DNA of 64,000 nucleotides, taken from the NCBI RefSeq assembly GCF_001649575.2, contig NC_051438.1:2916148-2980147 (forward strand), read 5' to 3'. The stretch comes from Kryptolebias marmoratus (taxonomy: Eukaryota > Chordata > Actinopteri > Cyprinodontiformes > Rivulidae). Made by a program: the position numbers and the translations under genes. The first letter of the stretch is position 1, and each line of letters opens with the position of its first letter. The notes below the pieces were generated by a model that did no database searches, had not been told where the DNA came from, and saw only the letters and a program-made list of their open reading frames with translations. Below are positions 32,778 to 43,967 of the stretch, in pieces.

Positions 32778-32853
32778 ATGTTTCCCTGCAGAGCGGCCTG
32801 GCAGAGGTTCGGGCCCGTGGCTCGGAGAGCAGCGCTCCGGCTGCCCCAGGGTG
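32778..32853 (+). CDS. mgarp: mgarp coding exon 1: mitochondria-localized glutamic acid-rich protein
   Basis: This exon encodes MFPCRAAWQRFGPVARRA followed by ALRLPQG and ends in phase 1 at g|gtgagt. The basic, hydroxyl-poor amphipathic N terminus suits a mitochondrial presequence. With exons 39064-39164, 39311-39416, 41347-41364 and 44948-45246 it makes exactly 600 coding nt, or 199 aa. MGARP is a vertebrate mitochondrial membrane protein linked to mitochondrial transport and steroid-producing tissues. It has no enzymatic motif. The identification rests on the next two exons and on position beside ndufc1, as in human. The start codon is the first in-frame ATG after the CpG-rich 5' region. 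Confidence 0.85.
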
Positions 32854-33294
32854 GTGAGTCCATTCAGCACTGAACATGTCCCTGTCTCCGTGTCTCCTAC
32901 GTGACGGCACATTCCGTCCCGTCAATCTCTGCATGACTGCGCGTTAAGCTGAGCTGCTTCGGCCTTGGTTAAAGTCGCTGTAGGGGTTTAAATGACGTTA
33001 ATGTCTGAGTGATGGTCTCCATGATTAAACCAAACCAGCTTTCTCCTGTTCTAGAAATGTTTATATAAAATACCAATAGGTCACGTGGCTTCGTGGCCTC
33101 CTGTTATTTAAAAAGCACAGTTTGATTTAAACGTGAAGGCAGTGCGAACCGTGCAGACATGACCTTCACGTGTGGAAACATGGTTCCTGCCGTCAGTCAC
33201 GTGGTCTGCACGCGTGACAGAGGTCAGAAGCAGGGGCACAAGCCAGCAGTGGGGACTGGACAAGGACAGGTGAGAGGGACAGTTTGTCTTCTCA

Positions 33295-33420
33295 AAGAAA
33301 AGGACTGCTCTGTGAATTACAACTTAAGGAATCATGCTGTCACTGTGGATTATAACCCAGTGAAATTATGTTGTCAGTGTGAATTATAACGCAGTGAAAT
33401 CATGCTTTCATTGTGAGGGA
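33295..33420. repeat. Diverged 33-35-bp tandem repeat
   Basis: Three to four units share gtgaattataac..cagtgaaatcatgctgtcact with substitutions. A related cluster lies at 34437-34560. Both are in mgarp intron 1 and flank a dispersed repeat. Confidence 0.65.
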
Positions 33421-33594
33421 AATTAAAAAGCTTGTGTTCTTTGGAGGAAGACGTCCTTCTGCGTGTCTCATATGCTGCTGTCCTAAACTAACTGAATTGT
33501 TTGTCAAGAAATGACAGAGTTAAAGCTTCTTTGGTTAAATAATATGATGCAGAATTCCAGGCAAAATCCAAAATAAATGAATAAATGATTCTTA

Positions 33595-34430
33595 GCTGCT
33601 ACCACATAAGGTTTTAGCTCAAAATTGGAAAAAAATGACAGAGTTGAGGCCATCCTTGTGTTTGCCAAGCTCCATTAGCTGGAGTGGCCATCTTGACATG
33701 GGTCAGTTGTAGACGTACAGCTGGTGCATAGCTACATCTTTTTAGAATTTAAATGAAAGTTTCTGAGAGTTTAATTGAAATTCGTCTGCGAGTAGATGAT
33801 CTATTTTGCTAACAGGCAGGGTTGGCTCCAAGCATTTAATGGCAGAGTTTTAACCAAGCATCTCGTTCAACGTGTAGTGCTTGGAGTGTGTGTTGGAAAT
33901 GACTCTCAGCTTCCAATACATCAGATTTCAGCTCAGTGTCTGTAAAACCGACTGAGCTAAAGCCACTTCTGTGTTTGCTAAGGTTGGTTGGCTTTAGTGT
34001 CCGTTTTGAAATGGGTTGACTTCTGGAATCAATCGGGAAGTGATTTAGTTTGAATTTTTTTGCTTAAAGACGAAGTTGACTTCAAAGATTTGTATTAGTT
34101 CTGTTAGTTCTCAGCATATGTGTCACAGATGATTCTCAGCTACTAAGCCAACACATTTTAGATCAATATCTTTAAAACTGACTGAGTTGTTGCCATTTTT
34201 TGTGTTTTTTCCAAGGTCGACTAGCTGTGTCAGCCATCTTGAACTGGGTTGACTTCAAAAGTTAATGGGTTGTACATGTGCATCCAATATTTGCTTTTTA
34301 ATTGTCACTGAAATGCGTCCAGTGCTTCATGACGTTTTGCTAACATGACAGGAAAACACTCGCATGCGCACATACAGGCAAAGACATTATCACCCACCTT
34401 CCACTGTTTGGCAGCAGGCAATAATCACAC
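33595..34430 (+). repeat. Dispersed repeat family, multi-unit copy
   Basis: The phrases cagccatcttgaactgggtt, gttgacttc and gatattttgctaac, with a closing acacagg/acaggcaaagacatta, recur two to three times here and in other parts of the window. It has no coding potential and no clear termini. Units are roughly 250-300 bp. Confidence 0.65.
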
Positions 34431-34436
34431 CATCAC

Positions 34437-34560
34437 TGTGATGCAGTTATATACAGGGAAATCATGTCATCGCTGTGAAATGTAACCGATGGAAACGGTG
34501 CTGTCACTTTGAATTATGAGAGAGGAGAAATCATGTTATCACTGTAAATTAATGCCCGAG
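34437..34560. repeat. Second cluster of the 33-35-bp tandem repeat
   Basis: Degenerate units such as gaaatcatgttatcactgta match those at 33295-33420. Confidence 0.55.
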
Positions 34561-34569
34561 GGAAATAAT

Positions 34570-35180
34570 ATTTTAGGTTGTGAAAGCAAGAAGGTATAAG
34601 AACATATGACTTGCGTAGCATCTTAATTGTGATCACCATATCTGTAATTCTTGAAAACCACAGTTTAACCAGGGATGATCAGGTCCAGGATGACTTGGAC
34701 AAAAAGAATAAAATCTTTATTCAAAAATGGGTTAAGGAAGTCAGTACCAATCTATTTGTATTACTTCAGCTCTAATAAATTATAGTACTTGTATATAGAA
34801 TTTTTTGTTTCATGAAAAGTAAACACTGGTGGCAGTTGAAATCTTTTTAACTTCAGTGTGCGTGGGCACCTTCTGTGTTGACAACAAAACTAAATGAGCA
34901 TATTTTGTCCATTTAGTATTTGGCCACACCTGTTAATTGTTGGATTCAGGTGTTTGAGTCATTCTGGACATTTTTTATCCTTCAAACTTAATGGCAGCAC
35001 TTTGGGAAAGGTCGTATTCTCGAGCACCTTTTGGATGAACTGGAATGGAGATGACAAGCCAGACCTTCTGATCCAACACAGGTTCCTGACCTAATGTCTA
35101 CAGACAGAATGGGCACAAACTCCAACAGGAACACTTGACAAATATGGGAATTTTTGCCTATTCATTATTGCCTACCAATG
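34570..35180. other. mgarp intron 1, no recognisable feature
   Basis: Only short frames without recognisable domains are present. Confidence 0.4.
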
Positions 35181-35189
35181 AAGGCAATA

Positions 35190-35480
35190 ATGTTTTTGTT
35201 TTTGTCTCTGTGTGTGTTCATTTGTCTGTAGTGTTAGCAAAATATCTCATGACTAATCTGATGGGTTTTATTGAAATTCTGAGAAAGTAATCATTGGATG
35301 TACATCTACAAGTGATTATTTACCTTTAAGATTCATCCCCTTTAAAATGGCTGCCAAGTCTGAGCAACCACAGAAAGAAAATGTCTCTAACTCAACCAGT
35401 TCTACAGATATTGATCTAAAATTTGGTGTGGTAGTGGCTGAGAGTCACTGCCAACACACACACTGAGCATTACACAATTT
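35190..35480 (-). repeat. Dispersed repeat family, reverse-oriented copy
   Basis: In reverse it carries gttagcaaaatatctcatga and ggctgagagtcactgccaac. It ends where the Tc1 fragment begins, so the Tc1 fragment abuts it. Confidence 0.6.
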
Positions 35481-35482
35481 CT

Positions 35483-36067
35483 GTGCTCTTCACAGATGAA
35501 AGCAGGTTCACACTGAGCACATGTGACAGACGTGATAGAGTCTGGAGATGCCGTAGAGAGCAATCTGCTGCCTGCAACATCCTTCAGCATGACCAGTTTG
35601 GCAGTGGGTCAGTGATGGTGTGGGGTGGCATTGCTTCGGAGGGCCACACAGCCCTCCATGTGCTCTCCAGAGGTACCATGACTGCCATTAGATACCAAGA
35701 TGAGATCCTCAGACCCCTTGTGAGAACATATGCTGGTGCGGTTGGCCCTGGGTTCCTCCTCATGCAGGACAATGCTAGACCTCATGTGGCTGGAGTGTGT
35801 CAGCAGTTCCTGCAAGATGAAGGCATTGAAGCTATGGACTGGCCCGCTCGTTCCCCAGACCTGAATCTAATTGACCACATCTGGGACATCATATCTCGCT
35901 CCATCCACCAACGTCACGTTGCACCACAGACTGTCCAGGAGTTGGCGGAGGCTTTAGTCTAGATCTGAGAGGAGATCCCTCAGGAGACCATCACCACCTC
36001 ATCAGGAGCATGCCCAGGTGTTGTCGGGAGGTCATACAGGCACGTGGAGGCCACACACAATACTGAG
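35483..36067 (+). pseudogene. Tc1-like transposase C-terminal fragment
   Basis: The frame gives FTDESRFTLS (first catalytic D), GSVMVWGGIASEG, LLMQDNARPHVAG (second D) and WPARSPDLNLIDHIWD. The third catalytic residue, normally E in DLNPIEHIWD, is D. A TAG at 35960 interrupts the frame, which then continues with EEIPQETI. The helix-turn-helix half is absent. It cannot encode an active enzyme. Confidence 0.85.
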
Positions 36068-36307
36068 CCTCATTTTGACGTGTTTTAAGGACATTACATC
36101 AAAGTTGGGTCAGCCTGTAGTGTTTTTCCACTTTAATTTTGTGCGTGACTCCAAATCCAGGCCTCCATTGGTTAAAAAATTTGATTTCCAGTGATGATTT
36201 TTGTGTGATTTTGTTGTCAGTACATTCAACTTTGAACAGAATATTTCATTCATTCAGATCTAGGATGTGTTATTTGAGTGTTCCCTTTATTTTTTTTGAG
36301 CAGTGTA
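35484..36307 (+). mobile_element. 5'-truncated Tc1-like transposon
   Basis: The 3' half of a Tc1-like element has an intact right terminus (gttccctttattttttttga then gcagtgta at 36307). The transposase part covers the catalytic core, but the N-terminal DNA-binding domains and the left terminus are missing. It lies in mgarp intron 1. Confidence 0.85.
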
Positions 36308-36955
36308 AATATAAAATAAGCCTTCCTCCAAATAACATGAAGTAATCCTGACAAATATGCCAACAAATGCTTCCTGTTAATCAGGCACATGGACCCACCA
36401 GCTTCTACTTCTTCAGGACTTTCCTTATTAATTAGAGGAGGGTAACATGGGAGTTTTCTTTTTTTTCCTGTCATCACCTCTGCAGGTCCTAAAGGTTTGG
36501 CCTCCCTACACATTTTTAGTCCTGAGCTGATTAGGAAGTATAAATAACAGATTTGGAAGGTCAGTGTCTGTCCAGGAGATTAGCTCCTGAGGGTTTAACA
36601 GTTTAATACCCTGAACACACCATTGTTCCAAAGGCCTGAGCTTCCATTATACCTGCTAGTTAATAATTTGACAAAACTTGCCTCATAGAGGGCATAAAGT
36701 CAGTTGAGTCAACTCTTTATCTTTTAACATTTGTGTATTTTTTTTTTTGTGTAATATGTTTATCAAGAGGTGCAAACATTTATTTGCCCAAATCCTGTAA
36801 GGCTTTAGAGGAAAAAGCCTGGGGAGTTTGGGGATTCAGACTGCACTGAGTTGTACATTTTTAATAATTAAGGATCTAGCGCTGCCTAAGCAAATGCATA
36901 TCACCTGCTGCCTTCCATGCAAGAGTTTTAAACAAAAATCACCTTATGATGGAAA
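36308..36955. other. mgarp intron 1, no recognisable feature
   Basis: I find nothing I can support between the Tc1 terminus and the next dispersed repeat. Confidence 0.4.
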
Positions 36956-36959
36956 TGAT

Positions 36960-38340
36960 GAAATTGTAGCTGTTTTGGTTGAACCTTTTAAATGACGTCA
37001 TGCATGATCTTCAGTGATTTAGTAAAATGTGGCACCAGTCAGAGTATGTGTTGTGAATGACTATATGACCACTCTAAAGTTTAGCTCAGTATGTGTAAAA
37101 TAGACTGAGGTATAGCCATTTATGAGTTTGCAATCAGATGTGACAGCGTACGGAAGAGAATTCTGACATTATCTGAGAGCGCACATTTTTGATTTGCAAG
37201 CAGGATTTCATCTCTTGCCTTTAAAACTTTTAACGTTTGCACTCAAAACTTCTGCTCTCTTACAAATATTCTCTTTTCTCTCTCAAATCTTTGTGTTCGT
37301 GCTCAGATTTTCTCCTTGCGTGTAAAACTTCTCTCTCTCTCACAGATCGGATCTGCACTTGCAAACCTCTCTGCTCGCTCGCAGATTTTTTCTGCTTTCT
37401 CACAGATTTGAGCACCATCGCCTAGCCAATCGTCACCGTCCAGCCGCTACTGATCGCTAACAGCCCACTGATGTGAGGCGGGAGTATGGGGTTCCATTAG
37501 TATCAGTGATGTTGATGCTGGAGATGTTGCTGGCCTGTTATTTACTAACGTAGAGAACATGGACCTGCTGTCTGTTGTGAATGCAAAGCTATTGGCAGCA
37601 GCCCGTATGGCCAAATTTCTCTTTAAGTTCTCTTTGTTTTGATCAGCCAGAAAATCACTAACATGGAAAAAAAACAAATTCAAAGGCCATTCTTTTGAAA
37701 GCATGTCATGACAGAAAGTTATAACACTGAGCTGAAGTTGTTTCTTCCTACATCTAGTGAGCAGGCCAGGAAGAGCAGATGCCACAATGTAGCCGCACCA
37801 GCACACCCACTAGAAACTATTAAGCGCACCCAGAGGAAGACTGTCATTCTATTGGCTGGAACGGTTGCTAGGCGATGGTGCTCAAATCTGCGAGAAAGCA
37901 GAAAAAATCTGCGAGCAAGCAGAGAGGCTTGCAAGCGCAGATCCGATCCGTAAGAGAGAGAAGTTTTGCGCGTGAGGAGAAAATCTGAGCGCAAACACAA
38001 AGACTTGAGAGAGAAAAGAGAATATTTGTAAGGGAGCAGAAGTTTTGAGTGCAAGTGTTAAAGGTTTTGAAAGCAAGAGATGAAATCCTGCTTGCAAATC
38101 GAATATGTGTGCTCTTGGATAATGTCAGAATTTTCCTTCTACAACAGCCATCTTAAATTGGGTTGAGTCAAAATGTTAATGAGTTTTAAATGAACAGCCA
38201 GTGGTTCATTTCCTGAAAGTCTCAATAAAATCCATCCAGTGGTTTGAGATATTTTGCTAACAGTACAAACACACACAGGCAAAAAACATCATTGTTCTTT
38301 TGCTTTTGGTGGCAGGTGATTAAAGAGCATAAATTAAGAA
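36960..38340 (+). repeat. Dispersed repeat copy split by a foldback transposon
   Basis: The left half ends in cagatgtgacag at about 37146. The right half resumes with acagccatcttaaattgggt at about 38142. Joined, they match the uninterrupted copies at 33595-34430 and 59820-60375. Confidence 0.7.
37151..38140. mobile_element. Foldback-type DNA transposon with ~280-bp inverted repeats
   Basis: The arms at about 37151-37430 and 37861-38140 are inverted copies of each other: attctgacattat at both outer ends, then gcaagcaggatttcatctct, and gagcaccatcgcctagc at the inner end. The 430-bp centre has an open - strand frame (37447-37806) without recognised domains. A 3-5-bp repeat containing acagc may flank it. 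The superfamily is not resolved. It is non-autonomous and lies in mgarp intron 1. Confidence 0.8.
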
Positions 38341-38344
38341 TAGA

Positions 38345-39060
38345 TTATTATAAAAACAGGCAAAAAAAAATGAAAAGGGAATAAAGATAAGTGCATAGTA
38401 AAACTGTTTTGATCATGTAAAAAACAAGATATAGATTTATTGTTTGTAATTTATGGTTTTAATATTGATTCAACAACTGGCTTTTTTTTTCTAAACTTTG
38501 TTCAGAAACCGGTTTAAATGAATGTTTAGCATAAAATGAGATTGAGTCTCCTCACACAACAAGGGCTGTTCAGAACCAGGAAGGATGGATGCTGTATGTT
38601 TAAATCTTTGTACTTGTCCTGATGTTGTCATTTAAATAAGTACCGCCTCATCAGCTTCATACAAAGACCAACAGGTTAAAACATTATATTAGTGAGCAGA
38701 GACTCTGGCTCCCTCCTGTCCTTTGGCTCTTTAAGGAATGTAGTTGAGTCAGCGTTCACACAACTCGTTTGAAACCCTAAGGCTGTTGGCTCCAGACCTC
38801 ATTAATTAACAGAACCGAGTTGTTTTCAGCACACTGGATCTGCTCTGCCTGGTTTTTATGAGGTGACCAGAGTCAGCTGCAAAGTGACTGATGACAGGGA
38901 GGAGTGGTAATTATTCAGTTTCTGAAAAACTACACGACAACCTATAGTCTTTCTTGAGACCATATTATAATGCATGACTGAAGCATTAACATGTCACTGA
39001 ATCCTCAAACCACTGATGGCAGCTTTGGGATGGGTCTAACATTTGACCTCTGATCTCTTC
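38345..39060. other. mgarp intron 1, 3' part
   Basis: I see no supported feature apart from the polypyrimidine tract and acceptor preceding exon 2. Confidence 0.4.
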
Positions 39061-39063
39061 CAG

Positions 39064-39164
39064 CTGTGCAGCGTCGGTCGATGTCATCAGTCCCTGGTGG
39101 TTCTGGAGAGAACATTGTGTACATCGTACTGTGTGGTGGAGCCATGGTTGGTGCTCTGTCATAT
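39064..39164 (+). CDS. mgarp: mgarp coding exon 2 (membrane segment)
   Basis: This exon encodes AVQRRSMSSVPGGSGENIVY and then IVLCGGAMVGALSY. The RRSMSS..PG.SG.N..Y pattern corresponds to the conserved segment after the presequence in mammalian MGARP. The hydrophobic run IVYIVLCGGAMVGALSY (about residues 43-59) is the start of its single membrane helix. The acceptor is cttccag| and the donor |gtaagt. It starts in phase 1 and ends in phase 0. Confidence 0.87.
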
Positions 39165-39310
39165 GTAAGTTTAGTTGTTCTCAGTGCATATCAACATGTT
39201 AGTCCTCAGGAAACTGTGTTGGCCACATCACATTAACTCAAGAGTTAACTCTGGTTCTTCTGCTGTTTTATGGCTAACTGTGAGAGCTGGATGTTTGCCT
39301 CTGTTCACAG

Positions 39311-39416
39311 GGATATTCCACTGTGACCTCAGATCATGCTCGGTTCAATAAGCGCATTGAAGAAATAAGAGCCAGATCCAATGATGAATGGTCACCTAAA
39401 CCCTGGCCTCCAAAAA
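39311..39416 (+). CDS. mgarp: mgarp coding exon 3
   Basis: This exon encodes GYSTVTSDHARFNKRIEEIR followed by ARSNDEWSPKPWPPK. The Y.TVTSD motif right after the membrane helix is the best-conserved family signature; human reads YKTVTSD. The acceptor is gttcacag| and the donor |gtaagt. It ends in phase 1. Confidence 0.9.
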
Positions 39417-39569
39417 GTAAGTCCTCTTTCGCGAGATGCTTTCATGTTTGTCCTCAATCATTAAGTTAACTATGCATTTTGTTCTGGATTTTACCGGAAC
39501 CTATATGTATAACAGATGTAATCAAAAGATTAGTAATATTTTTTCAATTTTGTCTGGAGAACACCAGAA

Positions 39570-41340
39570 TCAGGAAGGGTGTAATGGTGCAACTAAGTCG
39601 TGGTTCGGTGCATACAGTATCTTTGCATGAGGGCCATAGTTTGGTACAACTGGAAAAAGAAAGAAATGGCTTTCTTTTTTTTTTTGACCAAAAATAATTC
39701 TCCTAGAAGCAGAGATGGAAAAAAAAACACCTTGCTCATTGGGAGGCTGCAGTATAGGATTTGCAGCTTGTAACTTCACTAAAAAGTACAATCTTAGTGT
39801 TCTGTTTTGTTCATTCAATTTCAACCAAATTGTGTTCCTATATCAAACAAAAAGTTTATAACCGCCAAAACTGAAAAGTAATTGTCTATTTTGTTAAGAA
39901 AGTTAGTACAAAAAAAATACTGCACCCACTGCTTCCTAAGCTATTTGTGTCTATTTGGTTAGGGCAGCCAAGCGTGCTGTTCCAAAATGTCAGTTTTTCA
40001 GGTGCTGCCTTATTATACTTTGGAACCAGAGTCTGCACACTATTGATGTGGGTTTGTGTCATCGATGCAATAGTCCTCCCTGTCTAAATGCTGTCACAGC
40101 ATCAGTCATAGTGTAACATGGCACTTTTTAAAGCCTCAAATAATTAACTAAAACTAAAACTAAATGTCTTGGGGGGTGGTGTATTTCAACATACAGCAGC
40201 AAGGTAAGAACTATATAAATCAACAAAAATCAACACCTGGAAAAAAATTTATCTGAAGTGTTTTTATTTTTAAGTTGAGAAAATGGTCCTATTTGTTTAC
40301 ATGGAGGGGCCAGACTTTAAACAGTACTGCAGCCAGCCACTAGGGAGCACTCATCCTTTATGGCTTCAACTTCTGGGCTCTGATCCTGTCTGTAGTTATA
40401 ATAGATCTCAATAGTGTCCACTAACAAAGTGATCCCTGGAAGCCTCCTTGGTAAATGTAATGCCAGGGCATTTGTCTGACAGCCTTACAGACACACTCGG
40501 CATTCAAGCTGCAGCTTGGATCTATTTTTAAACTCTGCTTTGAACTCTGGTGCAGTTTGTACATGAGTGACCTGCTCTTGGTTTTAAAGCTGCTACATAC
40601 TCCACGAACTGAGAAAATAGTTTTCTCTCCCAGGGCTACAGCTCTGGTTTGGGAGTTCTTGCAGCGTATTCTTGACACATTATCTGGGCAGAACTTTTTT
40701 TTTTCTCATGTACGACAACTGTTGCGTGACTGCTCAGAAACTGAAAGTGAGCACAGTTAATGCAATAAAATATTGACATTGAGAACTTCCCAGAAGTTCT
40801 GCACTCGAGTTTGTTTCGGAATTGGAAAGCGTCTTGGCCGGAACAAAATGTATTGTTGCTCTGCCACCTTGAGTAAAGATAAAGGATAGATGGGTCTGTA
40901 TTAAAACAGATCATGATGGAAATGAATAAGACAAACTGAATGAATAAGACAAGCAGAGCTTTTTTCCTTTAGCCTAAAACTCTGCTCCGAGATGACGGAA
41001 ACTACAATGCAAACTACACCAGTCAGACTCTGGTGGGGTTGTAGGTGGACTTAACACTCTCCATGGTTTGGTCTAGTTTCTGCTTTAAGATTTTCGTTTC
41101 TGTGGTGGCTGACTCTGAACACCTCACGCCCTGTTGTAAAGATACCAGATTAATTAGTTTGTTCCAAGCTGTTTAACAGATCTGCTCCAGTTGGTTGATA
41201 TCATCAGAAGCAGTTGATAACTCTACTCTGGAAGAACATAAAACACTTTAATTCTTCCTGATTCTTTCAACTGTTTTGAAGCTGTTGATCACCTCTGTTA
41301 GTCCTCCCTCTGAGGCTCTAACAGTTGTGCTTTTGTTTTT
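39570..41340. other. mgarp intron 3, possible old transposon debris
   Basis: The stretches at about 39575-39850 and 40540-40860 look like degraded DNA transposons by texture, but no terminus or coding motif is clear enough to name. Confidence 0.3.
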
Positions 41341-41346
41341 TTGCAG

Positions 41347-41364
41347 GTAAGAGTGAAGATGAAG
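41347..41364 (+). CDS. mgarp: mgarp coding exon 4 (18-nt microexon)
   Basis: The bases gtaagagtgaagatgaag lie between a strong acceptor (tttttgcag|) and a consensus donor (|gtgagt). Phases match both sides, adding SKSEDE. Because 18 is a multiple of three, skipping it would keep the frame. Microexons of this kind are missed by ORF-based methods. Confidence 0.75.
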
Positions 41365-41369
41365 GTGAG

Positions 41370-42275
41370 TATTGTTAGCATGTTGTCTTCTGTCATGAAG
41401 GACTGAATACTCTCTGTAACCATGTCACAGATTGAAGGAAACATCAGCATGAGTGTGACTGAGCTTCAGACACTTTAACCATCTTGATGTTGTCATGAAA
41501 GTTTCCACTGACCACAGCATGCTTCTACCAGTCTTCCTGAGGAGATGAAATGACAGAAACAGGAAGGAACCTGACTGAAAGCAAAACACAAGTTAAACAT
41601 AATAAAGCTGAGCATTTATCATGGAATTACTGTTCCATAATAAATGCTTAAAAAATGTAATGACAGACTCATTTCTCCTGGCAGTTTAAACAGTGTTTTA
41701 GCTCTTACTTTGACAGACTCAGGCCGGCACAGATGTGTCCAAATGCAATGTATTTACAGATCAAAATCCATAAAAACAAAACAAAATCTGTCAAACATAC
41801 CAGATAGTGTGAATGCATAAATACTTGCCGAGTTCAGCAGCTGTGCTGTTTGGCTTCTTTCTTGGTGTGGAAATGAAAAGGAGCCTAACTGTATTCAAGA
41901 GATGTCTCTTTGATCTAAATGAGATTGAAGAGCGCTGCTCAGTCTCATCATTTGGTAGCAAAGGAATAACAGCAGCAATCTGTCTTCAGACAGAATTTGC
42001 TGCACAGGTCAACAGTTCAGATTGGGCTTCATTTTATTTGTATCTGTTAAAGGCCCCCTTCATGCTGCGTGACAGCCCCGCTACACGATCTACAACCTTT
42101 CAAACAAGGCTGGATCGGAAGTACTTTCGAAGACCTTCATCAGCCGTTCAGCCTTTTTAAAGAGAACAAACATGTCAGTGGATAGTTTGGTATGATTGTT
42201 TTTTCTTTATTTACTTTGTTTTTTTACATTGAAGTGGAGTTGTCCTCCAGAGTGAAGGGTGTCTAACAGTTTCTA
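41370..42275. other. mgarp intron 4, no recognisable feature
   Basis: An open + strand frame at 41813-42160 has no recognised domain or splice context and is not called. Confidence 0.35.
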
Positions 42276-42289
42276 TATCAGTTTTTAAA

Positions 42290-42570
42290 AAAAATACAAG
42301 CAAAAAAAATACAAGCACATAAATGTCTTGAACTCCATTTTAGACTCTACAGGCCTCAGTTATCAGGCTAAAAGTTAAAGTTCATAAGAGAACAATTAGA
42401 AAAAAAACTCAACAAGGATGGCTTGTTTGAAAGGATTGCAGGAGAAAGTGTCTTCTCTTTAAAAAGAATATTCAATTCAATTCAAAAATACTTTATTAAT
42501 CCCAAATGGAAATTAAATAATGGCAGTATGACTCAGGTTTGTAAAGTTTTATCTGAATATTTCCCAGTCT
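42290..42570 (+). mobile_element. Second copy of the 7735-8300 Tc1-like remnant
   Basis: It shares ggcctcagttatcaggctaa and ggatggcttgtttgaaagga with the copy in ndufc1 intron 2. A LINE-tail segment (42475-42525, tactttattaatcccaaatg) lies inside it and is absent from the other copy. Confidence 0.6.
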
Positions 42571-42915
42571 GAGTAGTTTTATGCTCCAGTTTTACTGTCA
42601 TTATAATTCTTTCAACTCTTATATCTTCAAAGTATTCAGCCAAATCAGTCTTCCTCTGATCCAAAAGGTTTAGTGACATCGGCCAATACAACTCCATTCT
42701 TTCCTGCTCACCTGTCATTGTTCCTTTCATACATAGAGTTAAAAACAAACTGCTAGGTATTTATCTTTAAAATATCTTTCAATTTCAAATAGCATGAGTC
42801 ATGAAGACTTGTCTCCTAGTAGAGACAAACTCATCTTCACCTGTATGGTTCTTGTTAGGGGCCCATTTCCATTTAACATCTGTACGTAGCTTCGCTCACT
42901 GCCTCTGTGGATGAA

Positions 42916-42996
42916 TTCAGGCTGACAGGAAGCTTGTAGGTTCTCTTCAGGCTGACAGGAAGCTTGTAGGTTCTCTTCAGGCTGACAGGAAGCTTG
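42916..42996. repeat. 30-bp minisatellite, 2.7 units
   Basis: Units starting ttcaggctgacaggaagctt lie at 42916, 42946 and 42976 (the last partial) and are nearly identical to one another. Confidence 0.95.
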
Positions 42997-43967
42997 TTGT
43001 GTGAATTAAACATAAAGGTGAACTTCCTTCTTCAGTCTCTCGCTAACTCTTTGTGTCTTTACTCTTTTCAGCATAATGCTAAAGCTATGGTCCTCTGTGG
43101 CCTCATGGATATTCGTCCTAGAACTGGACACTTTGGATGTGAACAGGAAACAAAATCCCACTCCTCCTCCTCCTCTTCCTCTTCCATTTCTCCTCTCCTG
43201 TCCTCCTAAGAGAGAGTCCTCTGCTCACCCTAGAACCCATGGACAGAACTCTGAAGGCTCTTTTGGACAAAGTTGACTGCACTTTCTGGACCATCTGATT
43301 AATTGTCATTAGAATGGCGTTGCTCTGTTTTTGTGGAGAAACTGGCCAGATGTAATTAATGTTTTATGGAATAAATCATCCAGGGTAACATGTTTCAAAG
43401 TTTTACAGTGAGTGACTTCTTTATCATCATTCAGGGTTCAGACTCTCACTTTATAGATTTAGTGATTGACCCATTAAGTTAAAATGTCCAGTTTTTATTC
43501 CTCAAACTGAGCCATACCTGTTATCAGTCATGGCAGTTATTGGAAGGTTCATCTCTGAATCCTGTCTGTGTTCTTTGTGGTTTAATGTGGGAAAAAATGG
43601 AGGACGGATCCCTCACTTACAGATTAAAGATATGCAACCAATAAGATCTGTCTCACTGTCAGACTCACTTTCAGAGTTCCAGATACCCATAACTTGTTAA
43701 GAAACTTGGTAAGAACCAATATTCCACTTGACCCTTTGTCCTGCATCTGACCCCCACACCCTCTTTCCCCTTCCTCTTCCCTCCCTCCTCCTTGCCTTTA
43801 TTATCCTCCCCATCTTTGTTTGCATGCAGTTTGTGTCATGCATGTGTTGTTTATATACTGCTTTTTGCATGAGTCAGTGCTACAAGTTTGATTGGTATCT
43901 CTAGAGGGAGTATTTAACAGTGGTTTCCTTCAAACTTTCAATTTGTGCTTTAGACATAGTCATTATA

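Noticed and set aside
39575..39850. Possible hAT-type element (ggttcggtgcatacagtatc)
   Set aside because: Only a short phrase resembles the family; no terminus or duplication can be seen.
43076..43400. Possible extra exon with a following AATAAA in mgarp intron 4
   Set aside because: A pyrimidine-rich acceptor-like site precedes it, but its phase gives an unrelated low-complexity peptide and the text resembles a dispersed retroelement 3' end.
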